Program-made: the position numbers and the translations under genes
The notes under the pieces: model-generated
Told to the model about the DNA's origin: nothing
The model's input: the letters and a program-made list of their open reading frames with translations, nothing else
Database searches by the model: none
Assembly (NCBI RefSeq): GCF_014648895.1
Contig: NZ_BMRZ01000007.1
Location: 186,001-250,000, forward strand
Reading direction: 5' to 3'
Length of the DNA: 64,000 nucleotides
Source: Streptomyces tanashiensis
GTDB lineage: Bacteria; Actinomycetota; Actinomycetes; Streptomycetales; Streptomycetaceae
Shown here: piece after piece, positions 25,005 through 33,450 of the stretch
Layout: the number at the start of each line of letters is the position of its first letter
Position numbering within the stretch: position 1 is the first letter of the stretch

Positions 25005-26849
25005 ATGCGCCCCCACGACCAGTCCGACTGGACGCCCCCGCCTCGCGACTCCGGCCAGCCCAAGGAGCCCGCCCAGGTGCGGCGGATCCTGCGGCTCTTC
25101 CGCCCCTACCGCGCGCGCCTCGCGCTCGTCGGCCTCCTGGTCGGCGCCGCCTCGCTCGTGTCGGTCGCCTCGCCGTTCCTCCTCCGGGAGATCCTGGACA
25201 CCGCGATCCCCCAGGGCCGCACCGGGCTGCTCAGCCTGCTCGCCCTCGGCATGATCGCCACCGCCGTCCTGACCAGCGTCTTCGGCGTGCTCCAGACCCT
25301 CATCTCGACCACCGTCGGCCAGCGCGTCATGCACGACCTGCGCACCGGGGTCTACGAGCAGCTCCAGCGGATGCCGCTCGCCTTCTTCACGCGCACGCGG
25401 ACCGGCGAGGTCCAGTCCCGCATCGCCAACGACATCGGCGGCATGCAGGCGACCGTGACCTCCACGGCCACCTCCCTCGTCTCGAACCTCACCGCCGTCG
25501 TCGCGACCGTCGTCGCCATGCTCGCCCTCGACTGGCGCCTCACCCTGGTCTCGCTGCTCCTGCTCCCGGTCTTCGTCTGGATCAGCCGGCGCGTCGGCCG
25601 CGAGCGCAAGACGATCACCACCCAGCGCCAGAAGCAGATGGCCGCCATGGCCGCCACCGTCACCGAGTCCCTCTCGGTCAGCGGCATCCTGCTCGGCCGC
25701 ACCATGGGCCGCGCCGACTCGCTCACCAAGTCCTTCGCCGAGGAGTCCGAGCGCCTCGTCGACCTCGAAGTGCGCTCCTCCATGGCCGGCCGGTGGCGGA
25801 TGTCCACCATCGGGATCGTCATGGCCGCCATGCCCGCCCTGATCTACTGGGCCGCCGGCATCGCCCTCGGCCGGGGCGCCTCCGAGATCTCGCTCGGCAC
25901 GCTCGTCGCCTTCGTCTCGCTCCAGCAGGGCCTCTTCCGGCCCGCCGTCAGCCTGCTCTCCACGGGGGTGCAGGTGCAGACGTCCCTCGCGCTCTTCCAG
26001 CGCATCTTCGAGTACCTCGACCTGCCCGTCGACATCACCGAACCGGACGAGCCGGTCCGGCTGCAGAAGGTCCGCGGCGAGGTCTCCTTCGAGAAGGTCG
26101 AGTTCCACTACGACCCCGAGGGCCAGAGCCGCCCGACCCTGGACGGCATCGACCTGACCGTCCCCGCCGGCGGAAGCCTGGCCGTCGTCGGCCCCACCGG
26201 CTCCGGCAAGTCCACCCTGAGCTACCTCGTGCCCCGGCTGTACGACGTCACCGGCGGCCGCGTCACCCTCGACGGGGTCGACGTGCGCGACCTGGACTTC
26301 GACACCCTGGCCCGCGCGGTCGGCGTCGTCTCCCAGGAGACGTACCTCTTCCACGCCTCCGTCGCCGACAACCTCCGCTTCGCCAAGCCGGACGCCACCG
26401 ACGAGGAGATCGAGGCCGCCGCGCGCGCCGCCCAGATCCACGACCACATCGCCTCGCTCCCCGACGGGTACGACACCCTCGTCGGCGAGCGCGGCTACCG
26501 CTTCTCGGGCGGCGAGAAGCAGCGCCTCGCCATCGCGCGCACCATCCTGCGCGATCCGCCGGTGCTGATCCTCGACGAGGCGACCAGCGCCCTCGACACC
26601 CGGACCGAGCACGCGGTGCAGAGCGCCATCGACGCCCTGTCCGCCGGCCGCACCACCATCACCATCGCCCACCGGCTCTCCACCGTCCGCGACGCCGACC
26701 AGATCGTCGTCCTGGAGGCGGGCGGGATCGCCGAGCGAGGGACGCACGAGGAGCTGCTCGCCCGGGACGGGCGGTACGCGGCCCTGGTCCGCCGGGACGC
26801 CCGGACCGAACAGGCGAACGTGGGAGCGGTTGTTCCCCAGAACGTGTGA
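25005..26849 (+). CDS. Multidrug-type ABC exporter (homodimeric half-transporter)
   Basis: A 614-residue half-transporter with six membrane segments (about 30-310) and a complete ATPase domain: Walker A GPTGSGKST, signature FSGGE, Walker B VLILDEATSALD, and the H-loop IAHRLSTV. All catalytic residues are present, so it can act as a homodimer like Sav1866. The start is the ATG at 25005, which has AAGGAG at ideal spacing; an ATG at 24960 is in frame but lacks a site and would overlap the operator. It is divergent from a MarR regulator, a typical inducible efflux arrangement. Substrate unknown. Confidence 0.93.
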   Translation: MRPHDQSDWTPPPRDSGQPKEPAQVRRILRLFRPYRARLALVGLLVGAASLVSVASPFLLREILDTAIPQGRTGLLSLLALGMIATAVLTSVFGVLQTLISTTVGQRVMHDLRTGVYEQLQRMPLAFFTRTRTGEVQSRIANDIGGMQATVTSTATSLVSNLTAVVATVVAMLALDWRLTLVSLLLLPVFVWISRRVGRERKTITTQRQKQMAAMAATVTESLSVSGILLGRTMGRADSLTKSFAEESERLVDLEVRSSMAGRWRMSTIGIVMAAMPALIYWAAGIALGRGASEISLGTLVAFVSLQQGLFRPAVSLLSTGVQVQTSLALFQRIFEYLDLPVDITEPDEPVRLQKVRGEVSFEKVEFHYDPEGQSRPTLDGIDLTVPAGGSLAVVGPTGSGKSTLSYLVPRLYDVTGGRVTLDGVDVRDLDFDTLARAVGVVSQETYLFHASVADNLRFAKPDATDEEIEAAARAAQIHDHIASLPDGYDTLVGERGYRFSGGEKQRLAIARTILRDPPVLILDEATSALDTRTEHAVQSAIDALSAGRTTITIAHRLSTVRDADQIVVLEAGGIAERGTHEELLARDGRYAALVRRDARTEQANVGAVVPQNV

Positions 26850-26971
26850 TCGTTCCGGGATTCGTTGCCCGACCACCGGCAGGCATCGGAAGATTACGGA
26901 GTGCGAGCGACGGGCTGCAGACCGCGACCGCACGGTCCCACTGATGTACCTGTACGAGGAGAAGCACCACC

Positions 26972-27031
26972 ATGAACGTCATCACCAACCTGCTCGCCGG
27001 CGTCCTCCACTTCCTGGGCTGGCTCGTCTGA
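26972..27031 (+). CDS. 19-residue hydrophobic peptide
   Basis: A very short open reading frame encoding MNVITNLLAGVLHFLGWLV. It starts with ATG at 26972, with GAGGAGA about 10 bases upstream, and ends just before a strong terminator. Almost all residues are hydrophobic, enough for one membrane-spanning or surface-lying helix. It has its own 120-base leader after the exporter gene, so it may be separately transcribed. I do not recognise a function; membrane toxin, small transporter partner or regulatory leader are possibilities. Confidence rests on the ribosome site, the peptide's character and the adjacent terminator. Confidence 0.55.
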   Translation: MNVITNLLAGVLHFLGWLV

Positions 27032-27045
27032 CGATCGCAGTGCCC

Positions 27046-27084
27046 GGCGCCGTCGGTCCCCCGTCCCAGGGGACCGGCGGCGCC
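27046..27084 (+). terminator. Strong hairpin terminator
   Basis: Sixteen-bp arms (27046-27061 and 27069-27084), with one G-U pair in the RNA and a 7-base loop, begin 15 bases after the 19-residue peptide's stop. It would end transcripts of the peptide and the exporter before mltG. Confidence 0.85.
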
Positions 27085-27137
27085 GCCGCGTGCGCGGGTT
27101 CCCCGGATTCGCGTACGGATCGGGTTAGCGTGCGGCC

Positions 27138-28025
27138 ATGACGTACCGGCCGTCCTCCCCGTACGCACCCCCGCGCCGTCCCCGCCGCCCCTCCCTGCCC
27201 CGGCCGCCCCGCCCCGCCCGCCTCACCCGGCGCGGCCGGCTGGCTCTGCTCCTCGGAGCCGTCCTCACCGTGGCCGCCGGCGTCACCGTCCCCCTGCTGC
27301 TCACCCGGGAGGAACCGGCCGCCGAGCAGCCCCGCACCCTCCTCGTCCCCGAGGGCCGGCGGGCCGGCGAGGTCTACACGGCCGTCGACCGCGCCCTCCA
27401 CCTGCCCGACGGCACCGCACGGAAGACCGCGACCACCCCCGGCGTCCTCCCGCTGCCCGCCGCGGCCGGCGGCAACCCCGAGGGCTACCTCTTCCCCGCG
27501 ACCTACCCGGTGCTCTCGGCCACCACCCCGGAGGCGCTGCTGCGCTTCATGGTGGACACCGCCGCCAAGCGCTACGGCACCGCGCGGATCGCCGAGGGGG
27601 CCCGGGCGCACGGACTCAGCGTGTACGAGACGGTCGTCGCGGCCAGCATCGTGCAGGCCGAGGCCGACAACCCGGAGGACATGGCCAAGGTGGCCCGCGT
27701 CGTCCACAACCGGCTCGCCCGGGGGATGGCGCTCCAGATGGACTCGACCCTCCACTACGCCCTCGGCCGCAGCACCGTCGACACGAGCTTCGCGGACACG
27801 AAGTCCGAGAGCCCGTACAACACCTACGCGCGCAAGGGCCTGCCGCCGACCCCCATCGGGAACCCGGGCGACGAGGCCCTGGACGCGGTGATCCGGCCGG
27901 CGGACGGCGACTGGCTCTATTTCGTCACGGTGGCCCCGGGGGACACCCGCTTCACCGCCGACTACGCGGCCCACCGGGCGAACGTGGCCGAGTTCAACGC
28001 CGACCGGAGCGCCGGGAGGCGCTGA
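27138..28025 (+). CDS. MltG-like endolytic murein transglycosylase, short form
   Basis: A 295-residue membrane-anchored YceG/MltG protein, a family that cuts nascent peptidoglycan strands. The cytoplasmic N-terminus is Pro/Arg-rich (1-32), a membrane helix follows (about 33-56), then the extracellular domain with EGYLFPATY, ASIVQAEAD (acidic residue of the active-site motif), HNRLARGMALQMDST, and SPYNTYARKGLPPTPIGNPG. It is much shorter than the main Streptomyces MltG, lacking most of the region before EGYLFP, so it is probably a paralogue. Upstream Shine-Dalgarno is weak. It converges on the monooxygenase gene with a 9-base gap. Confidence 0.87.
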   Translation: MTYRPSSPYAPPRRPRRPSLPRPPRPARLTRRGRLALLLGAVLTVAAGVTVPLLLTREEPAAEQPRTLLVPEGRRAGEVYTAVDRALHLPDGTARKTATTPGVLPLPAAAGGNPEGYLFPATYPVLSATTPEALLRFMVDTAAKRYGTARIAEGARAHGLSVYETVVAASIVQAEADNPEDMAKVARVVHNRLARGMALQMDSTLHYALGRSTVDTSFADTKSESPYNTYARKGLPPTPIGNPGDEALDAVIRPADGDWLYFVTVAPGDTRFTADYAAHRANVAEFNADRSAGRR

Positions 28026-28034
28026 CCGGGCGGC

Positions 28035-29135
28035 TCAGCCGGTCGGTGCGGCCACCCGTTCACGGCGGAGGAGGCGGCGGATGTCGGAGACGGCCGCGCG
28101 GCCCGCCCGGTTGGCGCCGATCGTCGAGGCCGAGGGGCCGTAGCCGACGAGGTGGACGCGCTCGTCCCGTACCGCGCGCGTGCCCTCCACCCGGATGCCG
28201 CCGCCGGACTCCCGCAGCCGCAGCGGCGCCAGGTGGTCGATCGCCGCCCGGAAACCGGTCGCCCACAGGATGACGTCCACGTCGACGGTCCGGCCGTCGT
28301 CCCAGGCCACCCCGGTCGGGGTGATCCGGTCGAACATCGGCAGCCGGTCCAGGATCCCGCGCTCGCGTGCCGCGCGGATCGCGTCGTTCAGGGGAAGCCC
28401 GGTGACCGAGACGACGCTCTGCGGAGGCAGCCCCCGCCGTACCCGGTCCTCGACGAGCGCGACGGCCGCGCGGCCCTCCGCCTCGCCGAAGGAGCCCTCG
28501 CGCCAGACGGGCTCGCGCCGGGTCACCCAGGTGGTCTCCGCGGCGACCTCGGCGATCTCCATGAGGTGCTGGGTGCCGGAGGCCCCGCCGCCCACGACCA
28601 GCACCCGCTGCCCGGCGAACGCCTCGGGGCCCGGGTACCCGGCGGTGTGCAGCTGACGGCCCCGGAAGGTCTCCTGACCCGGGTAGCGCGGCCAGAACGG
28701 GCGGTCCCAGGTGCCCGTCGCGTTGATCAGGGCCCGCGTCGCGTACACGCCCTCCGAGGTCTCGACCCGGAGCCGGCCGTCCTCGCCCTCCCGGACGGCC
28801 GTGACGTCGACGGGCCGGTGGATCCGCAGGTCGAAGGTCCGCTCGTACGTGTCGAAGTACGCCCCGATCACCTCCGAGGAGGGGCGCGCGGGGTCGGCGC
28901 CGGTCAGCTCCATGCCGGGCAGCGCGTGCATCCCGTGGACCTTGCCGTACGTGAGGGAGGGCCAGCGGAACTGCCAGGCGCCGCCCGGGTCGGGCGCGTG
29001 GTCCAGGACGACGAAGTCCCGGTCCGGCTCCAGGCCGGACCGCCGCAGATGGAAGGCGGCGGAAAGCCCCGCCTGTCCGGCGCCGATGACGACGACGTCC
29101 ACCGTCCTGACCGCTTCGAACCCGAAATCGTTCAC
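28035..29135 (-). CDS. Flavin-containing monooxygenase-like NAD(P)-binding oxidoreductase
   Basis: A 366-residue two-dinucleotide-domain flavoprotein. The FAD-binding motif VVVIGAGQAGLSAAF is at the N-terminus and the NAD(P)H-binding VLVVGGGASGTQH at about 175; an ATG-type motif (LWATGF) follows. It resembles the short FMO/YpdA-like group that oxygenates S, N or C centres or reduces disulfides. The GTG at 29135 follows GGTGG. It lies 67 bases downstream of ssuD on the same strand, so it may belong to the sulfonate operon and act on an organosulfur compound (inference). Confidence 0.85.
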   Translation of the reverse strand: MNDFGFEAVRTVDVVVIGAGQAGLSAAFHLRRSGLEPDRDFVVLDHAPDPGGAWQFRWPSLTYGKVHGMHALPGMELTGADPARPSSEVIGAYFDTYERTFDLRIHRPVDVTAVREGEDGRLRVETSEGVYATRALINATGTWDRPFWPRYPGQETFRGRQLHTAGYPGPEAFAGQRVLVVGGGASGTQHLMEIAEVAAETTWVTRREPVWREGSFGEAEGRAAVALVEDRVRRGLPPQSVVSVTGLPLNDAIRAARERGILDRLPMFDRITPTGVAWDDGRTVDVDVILWATGFRAAIDHLAPLRLRESGGGIRVEGTRAVRDERVHLVGYGPSASTIGANRAGRAAVSDIRRLLRRERVAAPTG

Positions 29136-29202
29136 GTTTCCACCAACCGGGGCGGGGGTCCGGTTCTTCCCGGCCTCCGGACCCCCGCCCGCCGGTGGCT
29201 TC

Positions 29203-30414
29203 CTACCGCCCGCCCGGCACAAGGAGCGGCGCGCCGCCCGGGGCCGAGGCCGGGCGGCCGTTCGTGGCCGGGACACCGAGCAGCGGGGACGCCGGGGCCG
29301 ACGCGAGGAGGTCGCGTGCCGCCAGTTCGGGCGTCACGCCCTCACCGAACCAGTACGCCTCCTCCAGGTGCGGGTACCCGGACAGGACGAAGTGCTCCAC
29401 CCCCAGGTCGTGGTACTCCTCGATCCGGTCCGCCACATCGGCGTGGCTGCCGACCAGCGCGGTCCCGGCCCCGCCCCGTACCAGACCGACGCCCGCCCAC
29501 AGGTTCGGCGAGATCTCCAGCCGGTCGCGGTCGAGCGAACCGCCGCCGTGCAGCGCCAGCATCCGCTGCTGGCCGACCGACTCGCTCCGGCCGAGCAGCT
29601 CCTGGGCCGCCGCGACGGTCTCCGCGTCGAGATCGGAGAGCAGCCGCTCCGCCGTCGCCCAGGCCTCGCGGGCCGAGTCGCGCGAGATCGTGTGCAGCCG
29701 GATCCCGAACCGGACCGTCCGGCCGCGCTCCTCCGCGAGCCGCCGGATCCAGTCGATCTTCTCCTTCACCTGCCACGGAGGCTCGCCCCAGGTCAGGTAC
29801 ACGTCCGCGTGCTCCGCCGCCACGGGACCGGCCGCCGCCGACGAGCCGCCGAAGAAGATCTCGGGCAGCGGGTCCGGGGGCAGCGCCGTGAGCCCGCCCT
29901 CGATCCGGAAGTGCTCGCCCTCGAAGTCGAACGGCCGTCCGCCCCAGACGCCCCGCACCACCGAGAGGAACTCCGCCGTGCGCGCGTACCGCCGGTCGTG
30001 GTCGAGATGGTCGCCGAAGCGGCGCTGCTCGGCCGAGTCCCCGCCGGTCACGACGTTGAGCAGGAGCCGGCCACGGGTGATCCGCTGGTAGGTGGAGGCC
30101 ATCTGGGCGGCGAGCACCGGGGAGATCACCCCCGGCCGGAACGCCACCAGGAACTTCAGCCGCTCGGTGTGCTGGGCCAGCGCGACCGTCGTCAGCCAGG
30201 CGTCCTCGCACCAGGTGCCGGTCGGGGTCAGCACGGCCTCGAAGCCCAGCTGTTCGGCCGCCTTGGCGATCTGGACGAGGTAGTCGATGTCGGGCGCGCG
30301 CACCCCGGACACGGCCCGGTCCCGGGTGATCCCCCCGTCCGTGTAGGCGTGCCGGTCGACGAGGGTCCGGCCGTCGCCGCCGGTCGGCAGGAACCAGTGC
30401 AGATGGACGGTCAT
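29203..30414 (-). CDS. ssuD: FMNH2-dependent alkanesulfonate monooxygenase
   Basis: A 403-residue bacterial-luciferase-like monooxygenase that splits alkanesulfonates into aldehyde and sulfite, using reduced FMN. It matches E. coli SsuD along most of its length: WFLPTGGDGRTL, PTGTWCEDAW (conserved active-site cysteine), RLKFLVAFRPG, YLTWGEPP, RFGIRLH (the key arginine), and NLWAGVGLVRGGAGTALVG. It carries two extra segments, near residues 25-40 and at the C-terminus. The ATG overlaps the ssuA stop (TGATG), so the two are coupled. No ssuE flavin reductase is in the window. Confidence 0.94.
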   Translation of the reverse strand: MTVHLHWFLPTGGDGRTLVDRHAYTDGGITRDRAVSGVRAPDIDYLVQIAKAAEQLGFEAVLTPTGTWCEDAWLTTVALAQHTERLKFLVAFRPGVISPVLAAQMASTYQRITRGRLLLNVVTGGDSAEQRRFGDHLDHDRRYARTAEFLSVVRGVWGGRPFDFEGEHFRIEGGLTALPPDPLPEIFFGGSSAAAGPVAAEHADVYLTWGEPPWQVKEKIDWIRRLAEERGRTVRFGIRLHTISRDSAREAWATAERLLSDLDAETVAAAQELLGRSESVGQQRMLALHGGGSLDRDRLEISPNLWAGVGLVRGGAGTALVGSHADVADRIEEYHDLGVEHFVLSGYPHLEEAYWFGEGVTPELAARDLLASAPASPLLGVPATNGRPASAPGGAPLLVPGGR

Positions 30415-31445
30415 CAGGAGGCCTTTCCGTAGCTGCGCGCCGGGGTGGTGGACGGCGGCAGGTCCTTGTTGAAGCGGGTGTCGACGTAGTCGGCGAAGCG
30501 GAACGCGCGGGGGACGAGCTTGAGCGCGGCGAAGGTGTCGGCGATCCTCTGCTCGGAGGCGATCGCCGCGTCGTCGAGGGCGACGGGGATCCGGGTGCCG
30601 TTGCTGCGCTTCACGGCGGCCAGCGCCACCTCGTACGGCAGCCCGGTCTCCTTCGCCCACACCTTCGCCCAGTCCTCCGGGTGGTCGAACACCCAGCCCT
30701 GGGCGCGGCGCAGCCGCTCGACGAAGTCGCCGATCGCCTTCGCCTTCTCCTGGTCGGCCAGCGCCGAGGGGGCGGCGACCTGGAAGCCGAGACCGTTGAC
30801 GAGGCCGCGGCCGTCGGTCAGCACCCGGCCCTTGCCGCCGAGCAGGACCTGGGAGGTGTACGGGTCCCAGACCGCCCAGGCGTCGACCTTGCCGCTCGTG
30901 AACGCGGCCAGGGCGTCGGCCGGCTGCAACAGGCTGACCCGGACGTCGGACAGCCCCAGACCGGCCTTCCGGAGCGAGGCGATCAGCTGGAAGTGCGCGG
31001 AGCTCCCCTGGGCGACGGCGACCCTCTTCCCCTTCAGGTCCCGCGCGGTGCGCAGCGGCGAGTCCTTCGGGACGAGGATCGCCTCGCCGGCGGAGTCGCC
31101 GTGCGTCGCGGCGACCAGGGTGATCTTCGAGCCGGCGCCGGCCGCGAAGACGGGCGGCGTGTTGCCGACGGATCCGAAGTCGACGGCTCCGGCGTTCACC
31201 GCTTCGAGGAGCGGTGGGCCGGAGGTGAACGTCGACCACTTCACCCGGTACGGGAGGTCGTCGAGCTCACCGGCGGCGCGCAGCAGGGCCTCCGAGCCGC
31301 CTTTCTGGTCGCCGACGTTCAGGACGAGGGAGCCCTTGCCGTCGGTGTTCGAGGCGCCGCCTGCCGCGGAGGCGCCGGAGCAGGCGGAGGCGAGCAGGGC
31401 GAGCGGCACGAGCAGCGCCGCGGCGGACAGTCGGAAGGACTTCAC
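30414..31445 (-). CDS. ssuA: Sulfonate ABC transporter substrate-binding lipoprotein
   Basis: A 343-residue periplasmic-type binding protein anchored as a lipoprotein: signal peptide with lipobox LASAC (cysteine at about 22), followed by a Ser/Gly/Ala linker. The body has the NMT1/SsuA-like fold with LNVGDQKGG, GSVGNTPPVFA, KDLKGKRVAV-type sequence, AQGSSAHFQL and DAWAVWDPYTS. It would deliver aliphatic sulfonates to SsuC-SsuB. The GTG at 31445 has GAGGAG upstream. It lies 35 bases after ssuB and overlaps ssuD, in one minus-strand operon. Confidence 0.92.
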   Translation of the reverse strand: MKSFRLSAAALLVPLALLASACSGASAAGGASNTDGKGSLVLNVGDQKGGSEALLRAAGELDDLPYRVKWSTFTSGPPLLEAVNAGAVDFGSVGNTPPVFAAGAGSKITLVAATHGDSAGEAILVPKDSPLRTARDLKGKRVAVAQGSSAHFQLIASLRKAGLGLSDVRVSLLQPADALAAFTSGKVDAWAVWDPYTSQVLLGGKGRVLTDGRGLVNGLGFQVAAPSALADQEKAKAIGDFVERLRRAQGWVFDHPEDWAKVWAKETGLPYEVALAAVKRSNGTRIPVALDDAAIASEQRIADTFAALKLVPRAFRFADYVDTRFNKDLPPSTTPARSYGKAS

Positions 31446-31480
31446 GGTTGTCTCCTCGGGTGACGGTGGGGGCGCATCGG

Positions 31481-32215
31481 TCAGGCCGTCGCGCTCTCGG
31501 CGAACTCGCCCTCGGTCACGCCGAGTTCGGCGAGCAGCCGGGTGCGGAGTCCGGCGAGCGCGGGATCGCCGGGGGAGCGGGGGCGGTCGAGGTCGACGGC
31601 GGTGTCGTACGCGATCACGCCGTCCCGCATCACCAGCGCGCGGTCCGCGAGCAGCAGCGCCTCGTCGACGTCGTGCGTGACGAGCAGGACCGTGCAGCCG
31701 CGCCGCTGCCACAGCTCGGCCACGAGCCGCTGGGCCTTGAGCCGTGTCAGCGCGTCGAGCGCGCCGAACGGTTCGTCGAGCAGCAGCAGGTCCGGGTCCC
31801 GTACCAACGCACGGGCGAGGGAGGCGCGTTGGGCCTCACCGCCCGACAGGGTCTTCGGCCACGCCCCCGAGCGGTGACCGAGCCCCACCTCGTCGAGCGC
31901 CTTCTCCGCGACGGCCCGGCCCGGCTTCCCCGGCAGCCCGAGCAGCACGTTCCGCCAGACCTTCTTCCAGGGCATGAGGCGCGGCGCCTGGAAGGCGACG
32001 GCGCGGCGGCGCGGCACGAGGACCGTGCCGGAGATCTCCCGGTCGAGCCCCGCGAGGATCCGCAGAAGGGTCGACTTGCCGCAGCCGCTGTGCCCGAGGA
32101 GGGCCGTGAACTGCCCGGCGCGCAGGGTCAGATCGAGCCCGTCGACGACGGGACGCCCGTCGAAGGAGCGGGTCAGACCCTGGACGGTCACTGCCCGGTG
32201 AAGGTCGGTCGCCAT
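31481..32215 (-). CDS. ssuB: Sulfonate ABC transporter ATP-binding protein
   Basis: A 244-residue importer ATPase. Walker A is GHSGCGKST, the Q-loop VAFQAPRLMPW (the shortened loop common in SsuB/TauB), signature LSGGEAQRASLARAL, Walker B LLLLDEPFGALD and the switch histidine in LVTHDVDEAL. All essential residues are present. The ATG at 32215 lies inside the end of ssuC (28-base overlap), so translation is coupled. It powers uptake of organosulfonates through SsuC. Confidence 0.93.
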   Translation of the reverse strand: MATDLHRAVTVQGLTRSFDGRPVVDGLDLTLRAGQFTALLGHSGCGKSTLLRILAGLDREISGTVLVPRRRAVAFQAPRLMPWKKVWRNVLLGLPGKPGRAVAEKALDEVGLGHRSGAWPKTLSGGEAQRASLARALVRDPDLLLLDEPFGALDALTRLKAQRLVAELWQRRGCTVLLVTHDVDEALLLADRALVMRDGVIAYDTAVDLDRPRSPGDPALAGLRTRLLAELGVTEGEFAESATA

Positions 32216-33048
32216 TGCAGCAGCAGCCTTTCGAGAGTGCGGACGAGGGCGTCGGCGAGCAGGCCGAGGAAGGCGTAGACGACCAGGCAGACGACGATCA
32301 CGTCCGTGCGGAAGAACTCCCGTGCCTGGTTCATGAGGAAGCCGATCCCCGCGTCGGCGTTGATCGACTCGCCGAAGACCAGCGCGAGCCAGGCCGTGGC
32401 CAGGGAGTACCGCAGGCCGGTCATCGCCCCGGGCAGCGCGCCCGGCAGGACGACATGGCGGACCAGGCCCCAGCGGCCGAGCCCCAGGGACTCGCCCGCC
32501 TCGACGAGTCGGGCGTCGACGCCCCGGATCCCGGCGTACACGTTCAGGTAGAGGTGGAAGGCGACACCGAGGGCGATCAGCGCCACCTTGGGCGCCTCGC
32601 CGATCCCCAGCCAGATGATGAACAGCGGGATGAGCCCGACCCACGGAACCGTCCGCAGCATCTGCACGGGGGCGTCGACGAGGTCCTCCCCGAGCCGTGA
32701 GAGGCCGGACACCAGGGCCAGCGCGATCCCCGCCACCCCGCCGAGCAGCAGCCCCGCGGCGACCCGCCGCAGCGAGACGCCCATCGCGGTCGGCAGCGTC
32801 CCGTCCCCGACGAGCTCACCGGCGGCCCGCGCGATGGTCCCCGGTGACGCGAGGACGTCCGCCGGCAGCACCCCCGTCGCACTGCACGACTGCCAGAGGA
32901 CGAGCAGCAGCACCGGGCCGACGGCCCGGCGCAGCCAGCGGGGGACGGACGGGACGCGGCCCGGGGCCCGGGCGGGAGTCAGGGACTCGACATCCGGCAA
33001 AGGCGATATGTCGGGCGGAGCGGAAGGCGGGGCATGGTCGACCGTCAT
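32188..33048 (-). CDS. ssuC: Sulfonate ABC transporter permease
   Basis: A 286-residue membrane protein with a Pro-rich cytoplasmic N-terminus (1-38) and about six membrane helices. The importer EAA loop, which docks the ATPase, is recognisable as EAGESLGLGRWGLVRHVVLPGALP. It is the first structural gene of the operon. The leader peptide gene at 33162-33245 lies about 115 bases upstream with a small hairpin between, which suggests attenuation of this operon. GGAG lies shortly before the ATG at 33048. Confidence 0.92.
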   Translation of the reverse strand: MTVDHAPPSAPPDISPLPDVESLTPARAPGRVPSVPRWLRRAVGPVLLLVLWQSCSATGVLPADVLASPGTIARAAGELVGDGTLPTAMGVSLRRVAAGLLLGGVAGIALALVSGLSRLGEDLVDAPVQMLRTVPWVGLIPLFIIWLGIGEAPKVALIALGVAFHLYLNVYAGIRGVDARLVEAGESLGLGRWGLVRHVVLPGALPGAMTGLRYSLATAWLALVFGESINADAGIGFLMNQAREFFRTDVIVVCLVVYAFLGLLADALVRTLERLLLQWRPTFTGQ

Positions 33049-33087
33049 GACGGACTCCGGGGGAGAGGGAGGTGAAGGTACGCGTCA

Positions 33088-33101
33088 GCGCCCGTGGGCG
33101 C
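33088..33101 (-). promoter_or_regulatory. Small hairpin between leader peptide and ssuC
   Basis: GCGCCC (33088-33093) and GGGCGC (33096-33101) form a six-bp stem with a two-base loop. It lies in the 113-base space between the leader-peptide stop and the ssuC start, where an attenuator stem would be expected. Its role is inferred only from position. Confidence 0.4.
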
Positions 33102-33161
33102 GGAACGGACACGCGCGCACGGCGATCAGGGCGTCAGAGGTGTGGTGAAGGTGAAAGGGCG

Positions 33162-33245
33162 TCAGCGGCCGCGGCGACACGCGGCGGAGGCCACCCGCAG
33201 CAGGTCGATGTGACCGCGCGAAGTGAGCAGGGCTGTACGCAACAT
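33162..33245 (-). CDS. Leader peptide of the sulfonate operon
   Basis: A 27-residue open reading frame, MLRTALLTSRGHIDLLRVAS then AACRRGR. It has the R-x-H-I/V-D-L core of the short peptides annotated as putative leader peptides upstream of sulfur genes in Streptomyces (from recall of that family). Cys23 uses the TGT codon, rare in this genome type, near the end where a stalled ribosome could sense cysteinyl-tRNA supply. There is no Shine-Dalgarno site before the ATG at 33245, so leaderless translation is likely. It lies 113 bases upstream of ssuC on the same strand. Cysteine-dependent attenuation is inference. Confidence 0.75.
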   Translation of the reverse strand: MLRTALLTSRGHIDLLRVASAACRRGR

Positions 33246-33450
33246 GGCGCGAACGTAGCGGCCGTCACGCGCGGGGTCAACGGCGTCTCGTCCCGTGGAC
33301 GCGCGGTTCCGGCGGTCGGCCCGCGGTCCTCCCGCTGTCCTTCCTGTTTCCTTCCGGAGACCTTCCGGCGCCGGGCCCGCGCGGCCCGCGCCTGCCGAAC
33401 CGACGTGCGACCGTGCCCCACGTGTGATCAGGGCGCCCTAGTCTCCAGCT

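Noticed and set aside
26850..26971. Possible riboswitch or attenuator in the leader of the 19-residue peptide
   Set aside because: No stable stem pair or known riboswitch core could be traced by eye; only short, unconvincing complementarity.
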